Positions 1 through 9,198 are shown, counted from the stretch's first letter. The stretch: DNA of 64,000 bases from Hymenobacter sediminis (GCF_003231285.1 NZ_QKNS01000001.1:62001-126000); one strand, 5' to 3'. Program-made: numbers and translations. Notes: generated by a model from the sequence alone, not told the origin.

Positions 1-167
1 ATCAAGGCCAGCGACGTCACGGATTTTCCCGAGCCCGACTCGCCTACAATTGCCAGCGTTTCACCCCGCCGCAGGTCGAAGGAGATATCCGCCACGGCCC
101 GCGTGTTGCCGCGGTGGCTGGCAAAATCGATGGTCAGGTTGCGGACGGACAGAATGGGCTGAGACAC
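1..167 (-). CDS. ABC transporter ATP-binding protein, oligopeptide type (N-terminal part only)
   Basis: Reading leftward from a GTG at 167, the frame stays open to the window edge, giving the first 55 residues of an ABC ATPase. It begins [15 protein letters not shown] and has a complete Walker A ([11 protein letters not shown]) near residues 43-53. The [10 protein letters not shown] opening and the GESGSGKSV form of the P-loop are typical of the DppD/OppD group, which drives peptide or nickel import from the cytoplasmic side of the inner membrane. The same P-loop also occurs in related exporters, so the substrate is not settled. I found no in-frame ATG upstream, so GTG is the best start. The Walker B and signature motifs lie outside the window. 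Confidence 0.8.
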   Translation of the reverse strand, partial: MSQPILSVRNLTIDFASHRGNTRAVADISFDLRRGETLAIVGESGSGKSVTSLAL

Positions 168-386
168 GGCGACGGAAAGCGAGGCGGAAAAAAGTAAAGA
201 TAGGCAGGCCGGCAGTAGCTTGCGGCGGTCATTTGGCGTACACGGATACTGTCATTATGAGCGGAGCGCAGAATATGGTTAGCTGCTAAAGAACCGTTGT
301 CGGTTACTTCAGATTCCTCGCTCTGCTCACAGTGGCCCCCTACCCCCTACCCCTAACAAAACCGTTTAACCTACTTCCTTACCCCC

Positions 387-1373
387 ATGCACTACCGCAA
401 ACTTGGCAAAACCGGCTTCAATGTTTCTGAAATCAGCCTTGGCACTTGGCAGGTGGGAGGCAAATGGGGTGACCCATTCAGCCATGAAACCGCCGATTCT
501 ATCCTGAACGCTGCTGTTGACAGTGGCATCAACTTCATTGACACGGCCGATGTGTACGGCGACGGAGAAAGTGAAAAGGCAGTGGGCCGATTAGTACGCA
601 GCCGCTCCGAGCGGGTGTACGTGGCCACCAAGTGCGGCCGCCAACTGCAGCCTCACGTTAATGAAGCCTACCAGCCCGAAGCGCTCCGCAAGTTCGTGGA
701 AGCTAGCCTGCGCAACATGCAGCTCGAAACCCTCGATCTGATTCAGCTGCACTGCCCGCCCACGGAGGTGTACTACCGCCCCGAAATTTTCGAGCTGTTT
801 GACCGGCTGAAGGATGAAGGTAAAATCTTGAACCTGGGCGTGAGCGTGGAGAAGGTAGAAGAAGGACTTAAGGCCCTTACGTTTTCCAACGTGACCACCA
901 TCCAGCTAATCTTCAACATGTTTCGGCAGCGCCCAACTGAGTTGTTGTTTCAGGAGGCCAAGCGCCACGACGTGGGACTGATTGTGCGCGTACCCCTGGC
1001 AAGCGGCCTGCTCACGGGCAAATTCTCGCGCGAAACCACCTTCTCGCCCGACGACCACCGCCAGTTTAACCGCAACGGTGAAGCTTTCGACAAAGGCGAG
1101 ACCTTCTCGGGCGTGGATTATGAAACCGGCCTAGCCGCCGTGGAGGAGCTGAAAAAGATATTCCCCGACCAGCCCAACCTGGCTCCTGTGGCTTTACGCT
1201 GGGTACTTATGTTTGATGAGGTAAGCTGCGTAATTCCGGGCGCTTCTAAGCCCAGCCAGCTTGAATCAAACCTTCAGGCCGCTGAGCTGCCCGCCCTTAC
1301 CGCTGAACAAATGCAGGCCGTACGCAGCGTCTATGAGCAGCGCATCAAGCCGTTGGTACATCAGGTTTGGTAA
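387..1373 (+). CDS. Aldo/keto reductase
   Basis: A 328-residue NADPH-dependent oxidoreductase of the aldo/keto reductase family, expected to be a cytosolic (beta/alpha)8 barrel. The catalytic tetrad is visible: Asp52 and Tyr57 in FIDTADVYGDG, Lys82 in VATKCGR and His122 in IQLHCPP. The C-terminal part contains the nucleotide-binding stretch CVIPGASKPSQLESN. Length is normal for the family. The opening MHYRKLGKTGFNVSEISLGTW is characteristic, so the ATG at 387 is secure. Its 3' end overlaps the convergent gene at 1361 by 13 bp. The physiological substrate cannot be read from the sequence. The 5' flank is a pyrimidine-rich run with repeated CTACCCC. Confidence 0.93.
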   Translation: MHYRKLGKTGFNVSEISLGTWQVGGKWGDPFSHETADSILNAAVDSGINFIDTADVYGDGESEKAVGRLVRSRSERVYVATKCGRQLQPHVNEAYQPEALRKFVEASLRNMQLETLDLIQLHCPPTEVYYRPEIFELFDRLKDEGKILNLGVSVEKVEEGLKALTFSNVTTIQLIFNMFRQRPTELLFQEAKRHDVGLIVRVPLASGLLTGKFSRETTFSPDDHRQFNRNGEAFDKGETFSGVDYETGLAAVEELKKIFPDQPNLAPVALRWVLMFDEVSCVIPGASKPSQLESNLQAAELPALTAEQMQAVRSVYEQRIKPLVHQVW

Positions 1374-1750
1374 GGGTGTTCTAAGCTTTCCAGGGCGTGC
1401 TGTAGGTAGGCAAACGTTTGGGGTGCTCGTTGCTGAAGCTGAGCTAACCCGGTACCTAACCCATCTTCCGGCAACACGATAGTTCCTCCAGCAGCTAAAT
1501 GATGCCGTACAGGAGCAAGATCTTCGTCAATCATTCGGCAATTTTCCGTTAGCGTTTCATCCGACCAGAAGTCTGCGGCTTGCAAGCGCGGGCGTCGTTT
1601 AGTTCGAATTCCTATAGCATTCGGTTCGCCGCGCATCTCAATAGCCTGTCCGCCTAAGCCGCGGCGCTCTTCGTTGTCGCCAAATAGATAAAGTACATCA
1701 GGATGAGTCTGTAAATCGGCTCGGTAAATTCTTTTCTGTTTGATAATCAT
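1361..1750 (-). CDS. Conserved protein of a phage-like family (possibly DUF7831)
   Basis: A 129-residue protein beginning MIIKQKRIYRADLQTHPD. Its core, YLFGDNEERRGLGGQA followed by MRGEPNAIGIRTKR, is a pattern I recognise from small proteins common in phages and scattered in bacterial chromosomes. The glycine-rich LFGDN..RRGLGGQA segment resembles a macro-domain-like nucleotide-binding loop, but that is inference. No signal peptide or membrane segment is present. The gene is convergent with the aldo/keto reductase and overlaps its end by 13 bp; lspA lies upstream on the same strand, separated by a strong terminator, so this gene is probably transcribed alone. Function unknown. Confidence 0.7.
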   Translation of the reverse strand: MIIKQKRIYRADLQTHPDVLYLFGDNEERRGLGGQAIEMRGEPNAIGIRTKRRPRLQAADFWSDETLTENCRMIDEDLAPVRHHLAAGGTIVLPEDGLGTGLAQLQQRAPQTFAYLQHALESLEHPYQT

Positions 1751-1825
1751 AGAAACCTAACGCTTGAAGGGGAAGCGGAGCTACGTCCGAAGTACGCCCG
1801 GAAGTTATACCCAAGGGCCGACTGC

Positions 1826-1863
1826 AAAAAAAGACCCGCTGGAATAATCCAGCGGGTCTTTTT
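1826..1863 (-). terminator. Intrinsic terminator after lspA
   Basis: A perfect stem of GACCCGCTGGA and its complement around a short ATAAT loop, flanked by A and T runs on both sides. It lies just beyond the lspA stop codon, so its main use is probably ending the leftward lspA transcript. Confidence 0.85.
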
Positions 1864-1885
1864 ACTTCCTAGGCAACGACGTATC

Positions 1886-2545
1886 CTAAGCCACTTCCGA
1901 AGCCTCCGCGTCGCGGCGGGCTTGGGCGGCCGCGGGGTCGTCGGCGGCTACTGGGTGGGCTTGCTCTAGGTGCTGCCCATAGAAGCGGTTCTGGAAAATC
2001 AGGATTAGGGCTACCCCCACAAAAATGGCCGAGTCGGCAATATTGAAGATCGGCCAGAGGGAAATATGCGAGCCTCCTACCAGCGGCCAGGAGCTGGGCA
2101 GAATGCCTTCGTAAATGTCCACATACAGCATGTCAATGACTTGCCCGTGCAACCAAGGGGTAGGCGCATCGAATGGGGCATTGTTGTAAATGACGCCGTA
2201 GAAAATGGAGTCTACAAGGTTGCCAATGGCCCCGCCTAAAATCATGGCGATGCAGATGATCAGGCCATTAGGTGCGTGTTGTTTCCAGAGACGGTAAATG
2301 TAGTAGCTGATGCCCGTAACGGCTACTAGGCGGAACAGGGTGAGCAGCACTTTGCCGTACGGCGGCGGCAGCTCTACCCCAAAGGCCATGCCTGGGTTTA
2401 GCGTGTAGTGTAGCTTAAACCAGTCGCCAAACACAGGAATTTCGCCGGGCATTCCCATGGGCATATAGCGGTGTACGGCCCACTTCGAGAGCTGATCAAC
2501 AACAATGACCAGTAAGGCCACGAGGTAGTATTTCCAGTACTTCAT
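1886..2545 (-). CDS. lspA: Lipoprotein signal peptidase (signal peptidase II)
   Basis: LspA is an inner-membrane aspartic protease that cleaves the signal peptide of diacylated prolipoproteins just before the lipobox cysteine. From the ATG at 2545 the protein is 219 residues with about four membrane segments. Family marks are DQLSK near residue 17, GNLVDSIFYG with catalytic Asp112, and FNIADSAIFVG with catalytic Asp171. The frame stays open 34 codons further upstream, but that stretch is hydrophilic and unlike the family, so I chose MKYWKYYLVAL. There is an extended periplasmic loop (VDIYEGILPSSW) and a charged, alanine-rich tail typical of Bacteroidota. Several lipoproteins in this window would be substrates. 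ileS lies upstream on the same strand. Confidence 0.95.
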   Translation of the reverse strand: MKYWKYYLVALLVIVVDQLSKWAVHRYMPMGMPGEIPVFGDWFKLHYTLNPGMAFGVELPPPYGKVLLTLFRLVAVTGISYYIYRLWKQHAPNGLIICIAMILGGAIGNLVDSIFYGVIYNNAPFDAPTPWLHGQVIDMLYVDIYEGILPSSWPLVGGSHISLWPIFNIADSAIFVGVALILIFQNRFYGQHLEQAHPVAADDPAAAQARRDAEASEVA

Positions 2546-3136
2546 AAGCACAAAGTGACGCAGAATTTTTGACTCCGCTATGTGGCGTCCCACTGTAGCA
2601 TCCGCGTCGTTGGTATATGTTCTGAGGTTGCTTTTGTGCCGATACAAACCCGTTTTTCAAGAATTTGTGCGGCGTTGTGCCAAAAGCTCGCGAAAAGGCA
2701 AACTTACTGGAAACAAACGTTTTTACGGACGACCCGCGGCGTACACTTTCCGGGTGACTTTGATGAGCAGGCCTTGAAAGAGAAGTAGGAACCGAGTTAG
2801 TAACTGCAAACCGTAAAATGCTGAGTTGATAGAGATAAGCAAAAGACGTTTATTCTGATATCCTCCTACCATATATTTCAAAGGAAATCAACAACAATTC
2901 GCCGCTCAGTACCCATTTCATGGACTTAACTATAGTCTTTCTGGGTGCCTATGCAACTCCGCATACGCTTCCAACAGCAACGCTCTATGCCCACTATACC
3001 TTACAATCGTCAGTTGAATAGCAGCCTGCTGCCTAACAATAAATATGACATGGAACTGGTGTCTAAGAAAAAGGGAGACGATGTGACGAAAGCGCGAATT
3101 AAGTAACCAGCCTCTCGCGGCGATAGGTAGTCTTGT
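2546..3136. other. Gene-poor gap between lspA and ileS
   Basis: About 590 bp, visibly richer in A and T than its surroundings. I see no convincing gene. The best small frame is 2951-3106 on the + strand (51 codons, ending VTKARIK), with no recognisable homology and no clear ribosome site. In many Bacteroidota a TraR/DksA zinc-finger gene stands between ileS and lspA; none is present here. The stretch may be gene debris plus the lspA promoter. Confidence 0.5.
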
Positions 3137-3173
3137 AAAAAAGGCCGCGAAACGCATGTTTCGCGGCCTTTTT
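3137..3173 (-). terminator. Intrinsic terminator after ileS
   Basis: AAAAAGGCCGCGAAA and its complement around the loop CGCATG, with T-tracts on both sides. It lies 26 bp beyond the ileS stop codon and separates ileS from lspA transcriptionally. Confidence 0.82.
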
Positions 3174-3198
3174 GGTCTTTGGATACTGGCCTAGGCCA

Positions 3199-6100
3199 CT
3201 AGCCGTTGGCTACTTCCAGCTGCACCGGCACCGTGTACTCGTCAAATTCCAGCACCGAACCGCCGGTCAGGTCGGGGGCGAAGTTCAGGGCCAGGGCTTG
3301 CACTTCCTCGCGGATATAGCTGCCGAACGACTGGACGGCGGCTTCCAGCTCGGGCTGGTGGCCCAGCGTTACCTGAATCTTGTCCTGGACCTCCAGGCCG
3401 CTGTCTTTGCGCAGGTTCTGGAGACGGTTCACCAGCTCGCGGGCTACACCTTCTTGGCGCAGCTCATCGGTGAGGGTCACGTCGAGGGCCACAGTGAGGG
3501 GGCCGTCGGTGGCTACCAGCCAGCCGGGCAGGTCCTGGGTGCGGATTTCCACATCATCGGGGGCCAGGGTGTAGGCCTCGCCGTCGATTTCCACGGCTAG
3601 TTGGCCGGTTTTTTCGAGGGTGCTGATTTCCTCCGGCGTCATCTGCTGGATGCGGGCGCCCACGGCTTTCAGCTTGGCACCGTACTGCTGGCCCAGGCGC
3701 TTGAAGTTCGGCTTCACCGACTTCACCAGCACGCCGCTGGTATCGTCGAGGAACTCCACGTGCTTCACATTTACCTCGGCGCAGATCAGGTCTTCCACCT
3801 TGCCCACTTGCTCACGAGTAGTCTCGTTGAACACCGGCACCAGGATGCGCTGCAGGGGCTGACGCACCTTTAGCACCGACTTCTTCCGCAGGGAGTGGGT
3901 GAGCGAAGAAATCCGCTGAGCCAGATCCATGCGCTCCTCCAGGGCCTTGTCGATGCGGGTTTCATCGGCTTCTACGAGCAGCGTGAGGTGGATAGACTCG
4001 GGGGCTAGTGGGGTGTTTTTGGCTACTGCCTCCTCGCGCATACCGTCGGTCATGTTCTTGTAGAGCCATTCCGCGAAGAAAGGCGCAATAGGAGCCATGA
4101 GCTGAGCCACTACCACCAGGCATTCCTGCAGGGTTTCATAGGCGGCACGCTTATCAGCGGTCAGCTCGCCCTTCCAGAAACGGCGGCGTGAGAGGCGCAC
4201 GTGCCAGTTGGAGAGCTGATCGGTCACGAAGTCCTGGATGGCGCGGGCGGCCTTGGTGGGGTCGTAGCCATCATAGTAGCCGCGCACTTCCTGAATCAAA
4301 GACTGCAGCTTGCTCAAGATCCAGCGGTCCAGCTCGGTCAGCTCGGCGTAGGGCACCCGGTCGAACTCACGAGCCTGGAAGCCATCGAGGTTAGCGTAGA
4401 GGGCGTAGAACGAGTAGGTATTGAACAGCGTGCCGAAGAAGCGGCGTTGCACTTCCGTGATGCCGGCCAGGTCGAATTTGAGGTTGTCCCAGGGCTGGGC
4501 GTTGGCAATCATGTACCAACGCGTAGCGTCGGGGCCGAACTGGTTGATGGTCGCAAACGGATCGATGGCATTGCCGAGGCGCTTGCTCATCTTGTTGCCG
4601 TTTTTGTCCAGCACCAAGCCGTTGGCCATAACGTTCTTGTAGGCCACTGAGTCCTCTAGCATTACAGCCAAAGCGTGCAGGGTGAAAAACCAACCACGGG
4701 TCTGGTCTACGCCCTCGGCAATAAAATCAGCCGGGAAGTTCTTCTCGAACTGTGCCTTGTTTTCCAGGGGGTAGTGCCACTGGGCGTAGGGCATGGCGCC
4801 GCTGTCAAACCACACGTCGATGAGGTCCGTCTCGCGGTACATGGGCTGGCCGGAGGGTGACACGAGGAACACGTCATCTACATAGGGACGGTGCAAATCG
4901 GTCATTTCCCCGCTCTTGATGGGGTTGTGCGTCATCACCTCAGCCGCTACAGCCTTGTCAATTTCGGCACTCAGCTCGGCAATGCTGCCGATGCAGATTT
5001 CCTCCGAGCCATCCTGGGTGCGCCAGATGGGCAGGGGCGTACCCCAGTAGCGCGAGCGGCTCAGGTTCCAGTCTACCAGGTTTTCCAGCCAGTTGCCGAA
5101 GCGACCGGTCCCGGTGCTTTCGGGCTGCCAGTTGATGGTTTTGTTGAGCTCAATGAGCCGGTCTTTTACCGCCGTGGTCTTGATAAACCAAGAGTCCAAG
5201 GGGTAATACAACACGGGCTTATCGGTACGCCAGCAGTGCGGGTAGGTGTGCTCGTACTTCTCCACTTTGAAGGCTGTGCCGTCGCCTTTCATGCGGATGG
5301 CAATGCTTTCATCGAGGGTCTTGTAGTCAGCTCCACTCTGGTCGTGGCCATCGTAGTTTTTCACCCAACGGCCACCGAATTCGCCCATCTGGGGCACGTA
5401 GCGGCCAGTGCGGTCCACAACAGGGGTAGGCTTACCCTCGGCATCCATCACAATCAGCGCCGGGATGTCGGCCAGTTGGGCAGCCCGGAAGTCATCAGCG
5501 CCGAACGTGGGCGAAATGTGCACAATGCCGGTACCGTCTTCAGTGGTCACGAAGTCGCCGGGAATTACGCGGAAGGCTCGCTCCTCCCCTTCAAATGCCG
5601 GGAAGCCTTTATCCTGGCCGAAAAGCCGCTCATAGTTGATGCCTACGAGCTCGGAGCCTTTGAAGGTATTTTCGATGCGCCAGGGCAGCACTTTATCGCC
5701 AGGTTTGAAGTCTTCAAACGAAGCGTCCTTGCCTTTCTCCGAGAAATAGCGGTTCACCAACGCCTCCGCCAGCACCACCCGAATGGGCGCGTAGGTGTAC
5801 GGGTTGAAGGTGCTTACCAGCACGTAGGAAATGTTTTTCCCAACGGCTAGGCCAGTGTTAGCGGGCAAGGTCCAGGGCGTGGTGGTCCAGGCCAGGATGT
5901 AGGTTGGTACCTCACCAGCTCCGGCAAACAAGGCCTCTGATTTCTCGTCCTGCTTTACCTTGAACTGAGCCACGATGGTCGTATCCTTCACGTCGCGGTA
6001 GGTGCCGGGCTGGTTCAGCTCGTGCGAAGACAGACCAGTGCCGGCGGCCGGCGAATAAGGCTGAATAGTGTAGCCTTTGTAGAGCAGACCCTTGTCGTAG

Positions 6101-6600
6101 AGCTTTTTGAGCAGGGCCCAGCAGCTCTCGATGTACTCAGGCTCGAAGGTGATATAGGGGTCGTCGAGGTCAACCCAATAGCCCATTTTCTCGGTGAGGT
6201 CGTCCCACTGGGCTTTGAAGCGCATCACGGTTTCGCGGCAGCGCTGGTTGTATTCCTCGATGCTGATTTTCTTGCCGATATCTTCCTTGGTGATACCTAG
6301 CTCCTTCTCTACCTGCAGCTCAATAGGCAGGCCGTGGGTATCCCAGCCGCCTTTCCGGCTTACCTGCTTGCCTAGCAAGGTCTGGTAGCGGCAGAAGATG
6401 TCCTTTACCGTCCGGGCCATTACATGGTGAATGCCGGGGGCGCCGTTGGCCGAAGGCGGGCCTTCATAAAACACGAAGGTGGGCTGCCCTTCGCGGGTGC
6501 TCACGCTTTTCTCGAAGATGCCGTTCTGCTTCCACCACGCCAGGATATCGGTACCAACCTGGCCATAGTTGAGCGGCTGCTTGTATTCGGGGTAGTTCAT
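3199..6600 (-). CDS. ileS: Isoleucyl-tRNA synthetase with swapped HIGH motif
   Basis: A class I aminoacyl-tRNA synthetase of 1133 residues that charges tRNA-Ile in the cytosol. The KMSKR loop is intact (GNKMSKRLGNAIDPF, about residues 670-674), as are the editing-domain region and the long C-terminal extension of the IleRS2 (eukaryote-like) type. The ATP-binding HIGH motif reads GIHH (residues 56-59, in ANGAPGIHHVMAR) where HxGH is standard, meaning that the first His and the Gly are exchanged. This variant is known in a subset of bacterial IleRS2 enzymes and has been linked to very high mupirocin resistance. The start is the ATG at 6600 (MNYPEYKQPLNYGQ); the open frame upstream runs into a REP-like repeat and is not coding. 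Confidence 0.96.
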   Translation of the reverse strand: MNYPEYKQPLNYGQVGTDILAWWKQNGIFEKSVSTREGQPTFVFYEGPPSANGAPGIHHVMARTVKDIFCRYQTLLGKQVSRKGGWDTHGLPIELQVEKELGITKEDIGKKISIEEYNQRCRETVMRFKAQWDDLTEKMGYWVDLDDPYITFEPEYIESCWALLKKLYDKGLLYKGYTIQPYSPAAGTGLSSHELNQPGTYRDVKDTTIVAQFKVKQDEKSEALFAGAGEVPTYILAWTTTPWTLPANTGLAVGKNISYVLVSTFNPYTYAPIRVVLAEALVNRYFSEKGKDASFEDFKPGDKVLPWRIENTFKGSELVGINYERLFGQDKGFPAFEGEERAFRVIPGDFVTTEDGTGIVHISPTFGADDFRAAQLADIPALIVMDAEGKPTPVVDRTGRYVPQMGEFGGRWVKNYDGHDQSGADYKTLDESIAIRMKGDGTAFKVEKYEHTYPHCWRTDKPVLYYPLDSWFIKTTAVKDRLIELNKTINWQPESTGTGRFGNWLENLVDWNLSRSRYWGTPLPIWRTQDGSEEICIGSIAELSAEIDKAVAAEVMTHNPIKSGEMTDLHRPYVDDVFLVSPSGQPMYRETDLIDVWFDSGAMPYAQWHYPLENKAQFEKNFPADFIAEGVDQTRGWFFTLHALAVMLEDSVAYKNVMANGLVLDKNGNKMSKRLGNAIDPFATINQFGPDATRWYMIANAQPWDNLKFDLAGITEVQRRFFGTLFNTYSFYALYANLDGFQAREFDRVPYAELTELDRWILSKLQSLIQEVRGYYDGYDPTKAARAIQDFVTDQLSNWHVRLSRRRFWKGELTADKRAAYETLQECLVVVAQLMAPIAPFFAEWLYKNMTDGMREEAVAKNTPLAPESIHLTLLVEADETRIDKALEERMDLAQRISSLTHSLRKKSVLKVRQPLQRILVPVFNETTREQVGKVEDLICAEVNVKHVEFLDDTSGVLVKSVKPNFKRLGQQYGAKLKAVGARIQQMTPEEISTLEKTGQLAVEIDGEAYTLAPDDVEIRTQDLPGWLVATDGPLTVALDVTLTDELRQEGVARELVNRLQNLRKDSGLEVQDKIQVTLGHQPELEAAVQSFGSYIREEVQALALNFAPDLTGGSVLEFDEYTVPVQLEVANG

Positions 6601-6630
6601 ATGATCTAGGGGAGCTATGCAAAATCGGTT

Positions 6631-6717
6631 GTCATCCTGAGAGGAGCGAAGAATTTCATTACGCGGGAACAACCATCGTTGCAACGTGGTAGGGTTCTTC
6701 GCTTCGCTCAGGATGGC
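6631..6717. repeat. REP-like inverted repeat upstream of ileS
   Basis: Imperfect inverted repeat: arms at 6631-6653 (GTCATCCTGAG then a GCGAAGAA block) and 6695-6717 (TTCTTCGCTTCGCTCAGGATG) around a 41-bp centre. Copies of this kind of element, CATCCTGAGCGAAGCGAAG, are common between genes in Hymenobacter relatives. It fills the gap between ileS and the RND transporter gene. Confidence 0.7.
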
Positions 6718-6734
6718 AGCTGTTTCCTAAGTAT

Positions 6735-9173
6735 TTAACCGTTCAATTTCGGCTGCACCTGAATTTTATTCAGATTCAGCTCTAGGTCATCATCTTCCTC
6801 GTGGTAGTTGTCGTCGTAATGACGGATACCAGACTGGTCGATAACGTCCTCGTCCTTGCCGTGCTCAAAGGTAACGAGCAGACAGGGCAGCAGAATCAGG
6901 TTGGAGAAGTTGGTAATCAGCAGGCTGGCCGACATCAACAGACCCAGGGCCTTGGTGCCGCCAAACTCCGAGAAGGCGAACACCGAAAAGCCCAGAAAAA
7001 GCACAATACTGGTGTAAATCATGCTGGTGCCCGCCTCCGACAAGGTAGTGGTAATGGCGGCCTTCACCCGGCGTCCGTTGGCGGCCATTTCCTGCCGGAA
7101 CTTTGCCAGCAAGTGAATAGAGTTGTCGCCATCAATACCCAGGGCAATGCTGAAAATCAGGGCCGTGCTGGGTTTGAGCGGAATGCCGAAGTAGCCCATA
7201 ATTCCGCCCGTGAGTAGCAGCGTGAAGAAGTTGGGCAGCAGGGTAAAGAACACCGCCCGAATGCTGCGGAACAGAATCAGAACCACCACGCCTACCAGCA
7301 GGAACGCGTGCCAAAGGCTGGTTTTAAGTGTCCCAATCAGGTATTCGTTGCCTTTAGTGAAGATGGTGGTGGTACCGGTCAGCTTCACCTTTATGTCCGT
7401 GCCTTTGAAAATCCGGTCGATTTCGGGTTTGATACGGTTGTTGATAAGCGTATCGAGGTTGTGCGAACCTACGTCGGCAATTTTCAGCGAGATGCGAGCC
7501 TCCTGCATATCCTTGTCGGTGAAGGAGCGCAGCAACTTGCTGGTCAGCTGGCCCTCACTGCCCTCCGTGGACTGTGAGCGAGCCAAGTAGCTGAACACAT
7601 AGTTTTTCTCGGAGTTATCGGGTAGGCGGTAGAACTCGGGGTTGCCGTTGTAGAAGGCCTGGGTAGAGGCTTTCAGGAAGGTAACCACGCTCACGGGGGT
7701 AGTCAGCACGGGCTGGGTGCGCAGGAAGTTTTCCAGCCGGTCGATGCGCTCCAAGTTCTTGAGTTTCAGGAGACCTTTGGGCCGGCCCGTATCTACTACC
7801 AGTTCCAGCGGCATTACGCCGTTGAAGTGCTGCTCAAAAAACTTCAGGTCAGAGTTTACGGACGAGTCTTTGGGCAGATCATCGACCATATAGCTAACTG
7901 ATTTCACCTTGGTAACCCCGAACGAGGCTAGCACCAGTAAGGCCAGAGCTGTGAGGTACACCGTGCGCCGACGCTCCAGCACCAGGTAGTCGAAGAACTC
8001 CAGCAGCTTGGTTAGGGGCTTGGCTTCGAGGTGCTCGAGTTGTTTGGGGGTAGGCGGCGGCAGAATGGTGAAGATGATGGGCATCAGGATGAATGACACC
8101 GCAAACGCCACGAAAATATTGAGGGTAGCCACTAACCCAAACTGGTAGAGAATGGCAATGTTGGTGAAGCAGAACACCACAAAGCCAATGGCTGTGGTGG
8201 TATTATTCATCAGTGTCACCAGCCCGATTTTGCGCACCACCCGCGCCATAGCCAGCACTTGGTTGCCGGATTTACGGTAATCGTAGTGGTAGCGAGAAAG
8301 CAAGTAGGTGCAGTTCGGGATGCCGATAACGATGATAATGCTCGGTATCAGGCCCGTGAGCAGGTTGATTTTGTAGCCCAGCAGCACCATGCTGCCAATG
8401 CACCACGTTACCACAATCAACACAATCAGCAGTGGGAACACCACCGCCGACCACGTCCGGAAGAACATAAACAGGGTCGCGGCCATCATCACGATGGTGA
8501 GGGCCACGAAGAACTTCATCTCGCCCGCTACCTTAGAGGTCATGGTGGCCCGCACGTAGGGCAGGCCGGCGTAGTGCATCTTGATGCTGGTCTTCTGCTG
8601 AAACCGCTCAGCGTGGCTCAGAATCTCCTGCATCACGGCCTCGCGCCGGCTGGAGTTCAAGTACTTGGGGTCCATGGTGAGGGCCAGCAGCGTAGCCCCA
8701 GTGGTAGGCGAAATCAGCTGGCCTTTATAGAACTCCTGAGAGTTTACTACCCGCATCAGCGAGTCGAGCTCGGGTTGGGTGCGGGGGAAGTTGCGGAAAA
8801 TAGGCTCGGCCCGGAAGGTTTGGGTAGCGGTATCCTTTACCAGGCGGGGTAGGCGCGTAACACCCAGCACCCCATTTACCCCTTCTACCTTGCTGAGTGT
8901 ATCCGTTAGCCTGCGCAGCTCGTTGAAGTTCTTCAACTCATACACCGAGCTATCCTGCATGCCCAGCACCAACACGTTGCCATCCTCGCCAAACTTGCGC
9001 TTGAACTCCTGGAAGTATACCATGTCGGGGTCGTCGGGCGACACGACCTGGGCAAAATCGTAGGTCATCTGCACCTTGCGGGCTTCCCAGGCCATAAACA
9101 CCGTGATAACGGCCAGCAGCCCGATCAGCAGGCGGCGGTTCTTAATAACGAACAGGGCGAGGTTTCTCCACAT
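6735..9173 (-). CDS. RND/MMPL-type transporter
   Basis: An 812-residue inner-membrane protein with the duplicated layout of the RND superfamily: one N-terminal membrane helix, a large periplasmic domain, a five-helix bundle, then the same again. The halves are marked by LIPSIIIVIGIPNCTYLLSRYHYD and by IALGIDGDNSIHLLAKFRQE, the latter a typical MMPL/SSD helix with intramembrane acidic residues. This family moves lipids, hopanoids or other hydrophobic molecules using the proton gradient; the cargo here is unknown. No membrane fusion protein or outer-membrane factor gene is adjacent. The C-terminus is a very acidic cytoplasmic tail (EEDDDLELN). The start MWRNLALFVIKNRR is well placed, 18 bp from a TACCTTTG promoter element. 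Confidence 0.9.
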   Translation of the reverse strand: MWRNLALFVIKNRRLLIGLLAVITVFMAWEARKVQMTYDFAQVVSPDDPDMVYFQEFKRKFGEDGNVLVLGMQDSSVYELKNFNELRRLTDTLSKVEGVNGVLGVTRLPRLVKDTATQTFRAEPIFRNFPRTQPELDSLMRVVNSQEFYKGQLISPTTGATLLALTMDPKYLNSSRREAVMQEILSHAERFQQKTSIKMHYAGLPYVRATMTSKVAGEMKFFVALTIVMMAATLFMFFRTWSAVVFPLLIVLIVVTWCIGSMVLLGYKINLLTGLIPSIIIVIGIPNCTYLLSRYHYDYRKSGNQVLAMARVVRKIGLVTLMNNTTTAIGFVVFCFTNIAILYQFGLVATLNIFVAFAVSFILMPIIFTILPPPTPKQLEHLEAKPLTKLLEFFDYLVLERRRTVYLTALALLVLASFGVTKVKSVSYMVDDLPKDSSVNSDLKFFEQHFNGVMPLELVVDTGRPKGLLKLKNLERIDRLENFLRTQPVLTTPVSVVTFLKASTQAFYNGNPEFYRLPDNSEKNYVFSYLARSQSTEGSEGQLTSKLLRSFTDKDMQEARISLKIADVGSHNLDTLINNRIKPEIDRIFKGTDIKVKLTGTTTIFTKGNEYLIGTLKTSLWHAFLLVGVVVLILFRSIRAVFFTLLPNFFTLLLTGGIMGYFGIPLKPSTALIFSIALGIDGDNSIHLLAKFRQEMAANGRRVKAAITTTLSEAGTSMIYTSIVLFLGFSVFAFSEFGGTKALGLLMSASLLITNFSNLILLPCLLVTFEHGKDEDVIDQSGIRHYDDNYHEEDDDLELNLNKIQVQPKLNG

Positions 9174-9190
9174 AGGCTGCTAAAATGCAG

Positions 9191-9198
9191 CAAAGGTA
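9191..9198 (-). promoter_or_regulatory. Candidate -7 promoter element for the RND gene
   Basis: TACCTTTG on the minus strand, a match to the Bacteroidota -7 consensus TAnnTTTG. It would give a leader of only about 10 nt. No good -33 TTG lies at the expected 19-21 bp. Confidence 0.35.

Noticed and set aside
2930..3157. A 75-codon leftward frame after ileS
   Set aside because: It begins inside the ileS terminator stem and has no family match.
4891..5850. A 319-codon frame on the + strand
   Set aside because: Antisense of ileS; high GC leaves the opposite strand open by codon bias.
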